Virus record (IMG/VR): IMGVR_UViG_3300038306_000001
Coordinates: 1-25,997 of that record
Length of the DNA: 25,997 nt
Reading direction: 5' to 3' (one strand)
Source: a virus
Shown here piece by piece: positions 1 through 7,900 of this stretch; within the stretch, counting starts at the first letter, position 1, and each line of letters opens with the position of its first letter. The notes beneath the pieces were generated by a model that worked only from the letters and a program-made list of their open reading frames with translations, did no database searches and had not been told where the DNA came from. The translations under genes and the position numbers were made by a program.

Positions 1-423
1 AAGAAACTTGAAGGTGTAGAGAAAGACCTAGTGGCAGTTGTTATGGATGCTATTAAGTTGACTAAGGTAGACTTTGGAGTTACGTATGGTGTACGAACCC
101 TTGCTGAACAGGAAAAGCTATACGCATCTGGTAGATCACAGACCATGAAAAGTAAACACCTAGATGGTAGAGCAGTAGACCTAGTTGCATACTTTGGCTC
201 AGACATCTCATGGGAACTGAATGTGTATGATGACATCTGTGATGCAATGGCTGAAGCAGCTAGACGTAACAGTGTAGCAATCAAGTGGGGTGCAGCTTGG
301 TCGGAGGGAGACATTCGTATGTATCAGGGTACAGCAGAAGATGCTATGAATGCCTATGTGGATTTACGTAGATCACAAGGACGTAGACCATTTATTGATG
401 CCCCACATTTTGAAATGATGTAA
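1..423 (+). CDS. M15-family peptidoglycan peptidase (endolysin), 5' end outside window
   Basis: Predicted zinc peptidase that cuts the peptide stems of peptidoglycan (L-alanyl-D-glutamate or D,D-carboxypeptidase type), most likely the phage endolysin. The frame is open from base 1. A GTG at 31 could start translation, but the ten codons before it read KKLEGVEKDL, which matches the usual N-terminal stretch of this family, so the gene probably begins upstream. Counting from codon 31, the zinc-site motifs are SKHLDGRAVDL (His43, Asp50) and DAPHFE (His126). The conserved TxGxRT-type segment YGVRTLAEQ lies at 19-27. The size, about 140 residues, is that of a single-domain phage M15 enzyme. No signal peptide is visible in the part present. 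It sits one base upstream of the terminase small subunit-like gene, so lysis and packaging genes abut here. The family call is firm; the exact bond cleaved is not shown by sequence. Confidence 0.88.
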   Translation, partial: KKLEGVEKDLVAVVMDAIKLTKVDFGVTYGVRTLAEQEKLYASGRSQTMKSKHLDGRAVDLVAYFGSDISWELNVYDDICDAMAEAARRNSVAIKWGAAWSEGDIRMYQGTAEDAMNAYVDLRRSQGRRPFIDAPHFEMM

Positions 424-424
424 T

Positions 425-799
425 ATGGCTAGAGAATTAACAGAACGTCAACAAAAGTTTTTAGATGTCCTTATGGATGAGGCAGGTGGTGATATTACCA
501 CTGCTAAAAAACTTGCTGGCTACTCTCCCAACACTACTAATCGTGAGATTACAAATAGTTTAAAAGAGGAGATACTTAGTGTTACCCACAGTTATCTGGC
601 ACGTAACGTGCCTAAAGCTGCAATGGCAATGGTTGGAGCTTTGCATGACCCAACTGAGCTAGGCATTCGTGACAAGATGGCAGCAGCCAAAGAACTACTA
701 GATCGTACTGGCCTAGTAAAAACAGAGAAGATGCAAGTAGAAGCAAAGGGTGGTGTAATGCTTATGCCCCCAAAACAATCACAGGATGAAGATGACTAA
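425..799 (+). CDS. Terminase small subunit-like DNA-binding protein
   Basis: Predicted small terminase component that recognises phage DNA and recruits the large subunit for packaging. The 124-residue protein starts LTERQQKFLDVLMDEAGGDI and continues through TTAKKLAGYSPNT. This is the layout of small-terminase helix-turn-helix domains (LTxRQxxF, then an alanine-rich helix, then AGYS). Residues 55-95 are predicted helical and could form the oligomerisation region. The C-terminus is acidic (QSDEDD-like), as is common where the small subunit contacts the large one. The ATG follows the M15 stop by one base. The large terminase is encoded after one further small gene, which supports the role. What is seen is the HTH-like pattern and the position; packaging function is inferred from family and context. 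Confidence 0.75.
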   Translation: MARELTERQQKFLDVLMDEAGGDITTAKKLAGYSPNTTNREITNSLKEEILSVTHSYLARNVPKAAMAMVGALHDPTELGIRDKMAAAKELLDRTGLVKTEKMQVEAKGGVMLMPPKQSQDEDD

Positions 800-1220
800 A
801 CCACTAGGTACGTGGAAACTACCCCAACCAACAGACCTACAGGAAGACAATGAATGGGTTCCGATCCCACGTGTTGCAAGAACAGTTCCCTTTGGATATG
901 AATTAGACCCAAATGATGACGGAATACTCTTGCCAATTGATCACGAACTTGATATGCTTATGCAAGCAAAGAAATACTTGAAACAGTATTCTTATCGTGA
1001 AGTAGCTAACTGGCTCACACGAAATACGGGCAGAGACATATCACATGTTGGATTAAAGAAACGGTTGGACAATGAACGAAGAAGAAAAAACAAAGCTGGA
1101 AGCCTACGCAGATGGGCAGACTATGCGAAAAAGGCAATCGCCAAAGCGGAAGAAATTGAACGTACAAGGCTCGGTGCAAAAGCCCAAAGCAACGAAACCC
1201 AAGAAAGCAGTGCAGCCTAA
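786..1220 (+). CDS. Helix-turn-helix protein between the small and large terminase genes
   Basis: Unnamed 144-residue protein of a type recurring next to the large terminase in marine phages. An N-terminal segment IPRVARTVPFGY (27-38) precedes a helical part with a clear HTH-like pattern at about 69-94: YREVANWLTRNTGRDISH, then VGLKKRL. The C-terminal third (95-130) is strongly basic and helical. It looks like a DNA-binding protein, perhaps a second small packaging factor or a resolvase-type HTH without a catalytic domain. Starts at 786 or at the in-frame ATG 792 are both possible and both overlap the TerS-like stop by a few bases. Its last 149 bases overlap the longest reading of the large terminase in another frame. 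DNA binding is inferred from the motif and the basic tail; the biological role is unknown. Confidence 0.7.
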   Translation: MKMTKPLGTWKLPQPTDLQEDNEWVPIPRVARTVPFGYELDPNDDGILLPIDHELDMLMQAKKYLKQYSYREVANWLTRNTGRDISHVGLKKRLDNERRRKNKAGSLRRWADYAKKAIAKAEEIERTRLGAKAQSNETQESSAA

Positions 1221-2658
1221 ACCTGCTGTAATAGTTGAAGAGTTAGCACCAGTAGAAGAGCAGCATAATGTTATCTTCAAACCAAATGCTGGGCCACAGA
1301 CTAGCTTCCTAGCTGCTGGTGAACGTGAAGTACTATATGGTGGTTCTGCAGGTGGTGGTAAGTCATACGCAATGTTGGCAGACCCTCTACGTTTTATGGG
1401 GCATCCAGATTTTTCAGGTTTGCTATTGCGGCATACCACAGAGGAACTAAGGGAACTTATATTTAAGTCCCAAGAAATGTATCCTAAGATATGGCCCGGT
1501 ATTAAGTGGTCAGAACGTAAGATGCAGTGGACTGCACCCTCTGGTGCTAGACTGTGGATGTCCTACCTAGATAGGGAAGATGATGCACTAAGATACCAAG
1601 GTCTTGCATTTAGTTGGATTGGCTTTGACGAACTTACCCAGTGGCCTACACCATTTGCTTGGAATTATATGAGGAGTCGTTTGAGATCGACAGCGCACGA
1701 TCTTCCTGTATATATGAGAGCTACTACTAACCCCGGAGGTAGAGGACATCATTGGGTTAAAAAGATGTTTATTGATCCTGCCCCACACGGTACATCGTTT
1801 GATGCAACAGACATTGAAACAACTGAAGTATTACGTTATCCTGCTGGACATGCAAAAGCTGGTAAACCTTTATTCAAACGTAGGTTTATACCTGCCCGTC
1901 TTTCCGATAATCCTTACTTAGCAGAACAGGGTGACTATGAGGCAATGCTTCTATCACTACCAGAGCAACAACGTAGGCAACTACTTGAAGGTGATTGGGA
2001 TATTAAAGAAGGCGCAGCCTTTACAGAGTTTGATAGAAACATACACGTAGTTGAACCCTTTCACATCCCTAGTAACTGGATTAAGTTTAGGGCATGTGAC
2101 TATGGATACGGAAGTAAATCTGGTGTGGTATGGTTTGCCATAACACCCAATGAACAATTAGTAGTTTATAGAGAGTTATACGTAAGTAAAGTTCTTGCTA
2201 CAGATTTAGCAGACATGGTATTAGACCTAGAGGCTGAAGATGGAAACATTAAATACGGAGTTCTGGACTCTTCTCTTTGGCATAAGCGTGGTGATACTGG
2301 CCCTAGTCTCGCTGAACAAATGATTATGAGAGGCTGTAGGTGGAGGCCATCAGATAGATCAAAAGGTTCAAGGGTATCAGGCAAGAACGAAATACACAGA
2401 CGATTACAGGTAGATGAGTTTACAGAAGAACCACGTCTAGTCTTTTTTGATAACTGTGTTAATATAATATCTCAGCTACCAGCATTACCTATTGACAAAA
2501 AGAATCCAGAAGACATAGATACATTATCAGAAGACCACTTGTATGATGCACTGCGCTATGGCATAATGTCAAGACCAAGATTTAGTGTATTTGATTTTGA
2601 TACACAAAATAATAACTCAAGCGGTATGAGAGTGGCAGATGCTACATTTGGCTATTAA
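1072..2658 (+). CDS. terL: Terminase large subunit (packaging ATPase and nuclease)
   Basis: Motor that pumps DNA into the prohead through the portal and cuts concatemers. In the 528-residue reading the ATPase Walker A is GGSAGGGKS (90-98) and Walker B is WIGFDE (182-187, catalytic Glu187). The ATTNPGG coupling motif is at 217-223. The C-terminal RNase H-like nuclease has acidic residues in ACDYG (Asp343), VLDSS (Asp399) and YDALRYG (Asp492). The first ~60 residues are Lys/Pro-rich linker. The start is uncertain: ATG 1072 and ATG 1123 lie inside the preceding gene with weak ribosome sites, and an in-frame GTG at 1210 would reduce the overlap to about 11 bases. The conserved part begins near residue 69 (FKPNAGPQT), so any of these starts leaves it intact. 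The portal gene follows 10 bases later. The identification is very secure. Confidence 0.96.
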   Translation: MNEEEKTKLEAYADGQTMRKRQSPKRKKLNVQGSVQKPKATKPKKAVQPKPAVIVEELAPVEEQHNVIFKPNAGPQTSFLAAGEREVLYGGSAGGGKSYAMLADPLRFMGHPDFSGLLLRHTTEELRELIFKSQEMYPKIWPGIKWSERKMQWTAPSGARLWMSYLDREDDALRYQGLAFSWIGFDELTQWPTPFAWNYMRSRLRSTAHDLPVYMRATTNPGGRGHHWVKKMFIDPAPHGTSFDATDIETTEVLRYPAGHAKAGKPLFKRRFIPARLSDNPYLAEQGDYEAMLLSLPEQQRRQLLEGDWDIKEGAAFTEFDRNIHVVEPFHIPSNWIKFRACDYGYGSKSGVVWFAITPNEQLVVYRELYVSKVLATDLADMVLDLEAEDGNIKYGVLDSSLWHKRGDTGPSLAEQMIMRGCRWRPSDRSKGSRVSGKNEIHRRLQVDEFTEEPRLVFFDNCVNIISQLPALPIDKKNPEDIDTLSEDHLYDALRYGIMSRPRFSVFDFDTQNNNSSGMRVADATFGY

Positions 2659-2668
2659 GGAAAAATAA

Positions 2669-4807
2669 ATGGCAGAAGAAAACGAAGGTTTTATTGAGGA
2701 CGATGCAATTGTCTTAGCTGATAGTGATGACTCAGGCGTAGACGATGTGGATACCTCTAACATAATTCCATTTATTATGGAAAAGTATAATCGTGCTGAT
2801 GACTATCGCCAACAAGATGAAGAACGTTGGCTACGTGCTTACCGTAACTATAGGGGTATTTATGGTTCTGATGTACAGTTTACTGAAGCTGAGAAGTCAA
2901 GAGTATTTATTAAAGTAACTAAAACTAAAACACTTGCTGCATACGGTCAGATTGTAGATGTGTTGTTTGCTGGACAAAAATTTCCATTAACGGTTGATCC
3001 TACGGAACTTCCTGATGGCGTAGTGGCTGATGTAAACTTTGACCCCAAAGAACCAGAGCAACTAAAAAGGTCTGGTATGGATGAGGCGGTAAATCCGTAT
3101 GGGTTTAAAGGTGATGGTAAAGACTTACCAGCAGGTTCTACCGCTAGAACACTATCCGAAAGTCTTGGTCCACTAGAAGATAAACTAAAAGATATTGACG
3201 GTGTACGTGAGGGTGTAGGTAAAACCCCTACTGCAATTACCTTTAGTCCAGCTATGGTAGCATCTAAGATGATGCAAAAGAAAATACACGATCAGCTAGA
3301 GGAATCTAGCGCAAGTAAACATTTGCGTAGTACTGCCTTTGAAATGGCTTTGTTTGGTACTGGCGTAATGAAAGGTCCGTTTGCTGTAGATAAGGAATAC
3401 CCTAACTGGGGAGAAGACGGTGAGTATTCACCCACTATGAAAACTATTCCTCAAGTATCCCATGTATCTGTGTGGAACTTTTACCCAGACCCAGATGCAA
3501 ACAATATGGATGAAGCTCAGTTTGTTATTGAACGCCATAAGATGTCACGTACACAATTGCGTGGATTAAAAAGGCGACCACACTTTAGACCTTCTGTGAT
3601 TGATGAAGCAGTTCAGCTAGGCGAAAACTATAGTAACGAATCTTGGGAAGATGATTTGTCTGACTATGCACCAGAGCATGGTGTTGAACGTTACGAAGTT
3701 CTTGAGTATTGGGGTATGTGTGATACCGACATGCTCATGGAACAAGGCGTAGATATACCAAGTGAACTGCAAGATGTAGATGAGTTGCAAGCAAACATAT
3801 GGATTTGTAATGGTAAACTCCTGCGTATGGTGCTTAATCCATTCAAACCTGCCCGTATTCCGTATATGGCTGCACCCTATGAACTTAACCCATACTCATT
3901 CTTTGGGGTAGGTATTGCAGAAAATATGGATGATACCCAAACTCTTATGAATGGGTTTATGCGAATGGCTGTTGACAATGCTGTATTATCTGGTAATCTT
4001 TTAATTGAGGTAGATGAAACTAACCTAGTGCCGGGACAAGACCTATCAGTGTACCCCGGCAAAGTGTTTCGGAGACAGGGGGGTGCACCCGGACAGGCCA
4101 TCTTTGGCACTAAGTTTCCTAACGTTGCTTCAGAGAACTTACAGCTATTTGATAAGGCACGAGTACTGGCAGATGAGTCTACAGGCTTCCCATCCTTTGC
4201 ACATGGACAGACAGGTGTTTCAGGTGTAGGCCGTACTGCTTCTGGTATTAGTATGCTTATGGGTGCTGCGCAGGGTGGCATTAAGAATGTTATTAAGAAT
4301 GTAGATGATTACTTACTACGCCCTCTTGGTGAGGGACTATTTAGATTTAATATGCAGTTTGACTTTGATCCCAACATCAAAGGAGACTTAGAAGTAAAGG
4401 CACGTGGTACAGAAAGTCTTATGGCTAATGAAGTACGCAGCCAACGTTTGATGCAGTTTATGCAAATATCTTCTAATCAAGCACTTGCACCTTTTGCAAA
4501 ATTCCAGTATATTATCAGAGAGATTGCAAAGTCTCTTGACCTTGACCCTGACAAAGTAACTAATAATATGGATGAGGCAGCTATTCAGGCTGAACTTATG
4601 AAGGGCTTTCAACAGCAGCAACCCCCTGAAGGACAAGCACCAGCAGGTGCAAACCCAGCAGACCCAACGGGTGCAGGTGGGGGCACTATAGGTACAGGAC
4701 AAGTTCCAGTACCACAGGAACAAGGATTTAGTGGAAATGAGCAAGGAGCAGTTGAGCAGTCTCAAGGGTCTGGTGAACAACCACCAGCAATGGGAACAGT
4801 TCAGTAA
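2669..4807 (+). CDS. Portal protein
   Basis: Dodecameric ring at one head vertex through which DNA enters and leaves, and on which the head assembles. The 712-residue length is usual for podovirus portals. Near the N-terminus, after an acidic leader (1-33), comes an ERWLRAYRNYRGIYG segment (about 53-67). The middle has the ATG-type region with FGTGVMKGPF and the 'WNFYPDP' motif (SVWNFYPDPDANN), which is characteristic of this portal family, followed by a long stem/wing region. The final ~65 residues are Gln/Pro/Gly-rich and low in complexity, as in portal tails that become disordered. The ATG is preceded by AAGGAAAA. Its position directly after the large terminase and before the scaffold and capsid genes supports the call. 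Its end overlaps the next gene by about 70 bases. Confidence 0.9.
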   Translation: MAEENEGFIEDDAIVLADSDDSGVDDVDTSNIIPFIMEKYNRADDYRQQDEERWLRAYRNYRGIYGSDVQFTEAEKSRVFIKVTKTKTLAAYGQIVDVLFAGQKFPLTVDPTELPDGVVADVNFDPKEPEQLKRSGMDEAVNPYGFKGDGKDLPAGSTARTLSESLGPLEDKLKDIDGVREGVGKTPTAITFSPAMVASKMMQKKIHDQLEESSASKHLRSTAFEMALFGTGVMKGPFAVDKEYPNWGEDGEYSPTMKTIPQVSHVSVWNFYPDPDANNMDEAQFVIERHKMSRTQLRGLKRRPHFRPSVIDEAVQLGENYSNESWEDDLSDYAPEHGVERYEVLEYWGMCDTDMLMEQGVDIPSELQDVDELQANIWICNGKLLRMVLNPFKPARIPYMAAPYELNPYSFFGVGIAENMDDTQTLMNGFMRMAVDNAVLSGNLLIEVDETNLVPGQDLSVYPGKVFRRQGGAPGQAIFGTKFPNVASENLQLFDKARVLADESTGFPSFAHGQTGVSGVGRTASGISMLMGAAQGGIKNVIKNVDDYLLRPLGEGLFRFNMQFDFDPNIKGDLEVKARGTESLMANEVRSQRLMQFMQISSNQALAPFAKFQYIIREIAKSLDLDPDKVTNNMDEAAIQAELMKGFQQQQPPEGQAPAGANPADPTGAGGGTIGTGQVPVPQEQGFSGNEQGAVEQSQGSGEQPPAMGTVQ

Positions 4808-4955
4808 GTATTTAGATACAGTAATAGCACAGCAGCATCGTGCTATGGAACAATCTGATAACAGTATTGCTATGTATAGAGCACAGGGTGCAATATATCA
4901 ATTACGTAGATTACAATTACTACGAGATGAGGTTTTAAAACATGGGTCTTCTTAG
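4737..4955 (+). CDS. Small conserved protein overlapping the portal gene end
   Basis: A 72-residue protein of unknown function. The ATG at 4737 (MSKEQLSSLKGL) is preferred. A GTG six bases upstream would add two residues. The body (QQWEQFSKYLDTVIAQQHRA to LRRLQLLRDEVL) is amphipathic helix rich in Gln, Leu and Arg with no membrane segment, and could form a small helical bundle or coiled coil. It overlaps the 3' end of the portal gene by 71 bases in another frame and the next gene by 14 bases, which suggests translational coupling. Small proteins of this pattern occur just after portal genes in marine podovirus-like phages, so a portal- or head-associated role is a reasonable guess only. Confidence 0.65.
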   Translation: MSKEQLSSLKGLVNNHQQWEQFSKYLDTVIAQQHRAMEQSDNSIAMYRAQGAIYQLRRLQLLRDEVLKHGSS

Positions 4956-7900
4956 TTCTGGTATAAAGGCAGCACGTACAGCTACTCGTTCTATACCTGA
5001 TATTACCAATTACACTAAACCTAAGAAAAAAATAAACCCTTTAGTAAAGCCAAGGGAGCAGATTTTTGAATCTCCTGACTTGATAGAAACACCAACAGAT
5101 TATTTTGGTGATCCAGTTGAGCCTGATTTAGAAATAATAGGAAAATTATATTCTCCTGTTTATTCTGCTATTGAAGAAATGCCTATAGGTAAGCAAGGAA
5201 CTAAAGGGGAAAACATTAGTGCATATCTTAATAAACGTGCTCCCAACGTAGAAAAAGCAGAGCTAGAATCTTTTGGTCTTGAACTTGATCCTAATCGCCG
5301 TTATACTAAAGAAGAAGTTTTATCATTAGCAAAAGAAAAAGGCACTACAGATTACACAATTGAAAAACATAAATACACAGAGTATGAAGACGACCAAAGA
5401 CAGGGTATAACAGACAAAGAAGTAGACTATGTAGAATTAACGGTGCAAGGTAAGCAGGAATATGCAGGTTCTGAGGACTATACACATCTAGGTGGAAAAC
5501 AAAATATAGCCCATACACGTTCTTCTATTAGAAGTGAATTGCCTGAAGGTGGACCACTGGCTCAAAAAATATCTGATCGTCCTCGTTATCTTTTAATTGA
5601 GGAAATGCAAAGTGATTTAGTTAAAAATCGAAATAACCCTGAACTAAAAGAAGAAAATTGGTATATTTCACGTGAATACGATATGTATGTACCAACGGCT
5701 TTTGATGATTTTGCAGACAACATGGATATAGATTATAATTTCTATATAGATAGAAATATTATTAGAACTATTCAAAAACATTACTATGATATGTATAGCC
5801 CTGACAGACTAGAGGGATTAGACGAACTAAAAAAAGTAAGAGAAGATGATAGTTTTAGAAAAGGTTTAATAAAAAAATTAAAAGAAGAACACAATATTGA
5901 TGCACAAGGTAAAGATATAGATACAGTTTCTTTAGATGCTATTAGAAAATCTTCAGATACTTCACGGGGTGAAGGTGATTGGAACTCTGGAGGCGAATAT
6001 CAAATAGAACCAGATCAACAATTAGAAAATGAAGCAAAAGATTTATTTAGACAGATTGAAAATACTGTAGGTTCGATATACGGCAAAGAAGCTACTCAAG
6101 CAGATGTTAAAAAGCTACCTATTGCTACTAGAACTGAATATGTAAAAAAACTTCTTTTAGCAAATATTACATACGCAAAACAAAACAACATTACTAAAAT
6201 AGTTATTCCTAATTATAAAGAAATTGCAAAACAAAGACTAGACAATTTTCAAATGACTATTTCTAGCCTACAAGAAACAGACCCCTTAGTTATAAAATAT
6301 AACAAAGCAGTTAAAGAGGGTACTGTAAACGAATTAGCACAAGAATACTATGAAGGCGTATTTAAAACTATATATAAAGACGCAGTAAAAAAAGCTATTA
6401 ATCAACTAAACAATGAAACAAATAATGCCCTTAAAACTAAAACAAAGGAATTAACGTACCCTGATTTAACTGAACCTAATCGGGTTCGTAAATCAAATGC
6501 TTTAGAAATAGACATTACTAACTTTGAGTATGACCCAAAAACAGATGCTTTTAGATTTAAAGAAGGCGGTGTGGTAGGTACAAAAACAAATAAAAAAACA
6601 CAGGCAGGAAGGGATGTATATGAAACTCCTGAAGGTGAAATGGTGTCTGAAAAATCTACTACTTTTAAATACAAAGGTCAGTGGATAAATATTCCTAGTA
6701 TACACGAGGGTCATAGATACGACGATGATACACTAATACTTATGTTAGAAGCAGGTCTTATTGAGCCTACTAGTGTACATAAAAATAAAGAAGAGGCAGA
6801 ACAAGCTGCACGTAAACGCAGTGATAGTTTAAAATTTAACCAAGGTGGAACCCCAATGCTAGAACAACAAATGGAAATTTTTGAAGACGGTGGCCTAAGA
6901 GATGAGGGTGGTGAAGTAGACGAAGTATCTGGGAATGAAGTTCCTATTGGTGGGACTAAGGAGGGTGTTCGTGACGATGTACCTGCTATGGTCAGTGAAG
7001 GTGAGTTTGTTTTTCCTGAAGATGTAACACGGTACATTGGTCTAGATAAACTAATGCAAATGCGTCAAGAAGCTAAGATGGGTTTGAAACGTATGGATGC
7101 CATGGGTCAAATGGGTAATGGTGATGAAGCCACTATGCCTGACGATATGCCGTTTAGTATGGCTGATCTTATTGTAGTTGCTGGTGATACTGGTGAAGAA
7201 TTAGAGATGGCAGATGGTGGATTTGTAAGACGATCAACTACAGCCAGACGTACTGAGCAACAACCTACGTATGCGCAACCAACAGATCAAGATGCTCAAC
7301 AGCCTGTGTTTAAAACTACACGTAGGCTGTTGCCAGAAAGAGAAGCACCAGAACCCATTAATTTAGATTTTAGTGGTATTATGGGTGAAAGTAAAATATC
7401 ATTTAAAGAGTACCGTAATGAAGAAGGTAAAAGTGTTCTTATGCCCTTTATTGGTGGATCACCTGTATTTCCAATTCCAGATGGTTACACATTATATACA
7501 GCGGAAGACTCTTCTGCTAATACAAATGAAGTGGCATCTAAGGTAAATGAAATAGCCCAAGCTCAAGAAAAAGATACATATGAAGTACCAGACTTTTTAA
7601 AGCCAAAGCCACCAGAAGCTAAAAATTGGGCTTCTATGTCTACAGATAAATTAATTGATGAGCTAGGTAGTGTTACAGGAACATCTAGACTAATAACAAA
7701 AGGTGCTATGATGTTAATGGGGCCAGTAGGTCTAGCTGGTAATCTGATGATGAGACATCAAGATAAAAATATTGTAGCTGCTATTGATGCTGCCCTTGCT
7801 AGAGGTGGCCTGTCTGCAGAATATAAAACTACACTTACTGCCGCAAAAGAAGAGTTAACTAAGTCTGGTATGCTAGGCTTCCTTGACCCTATTATTGATG

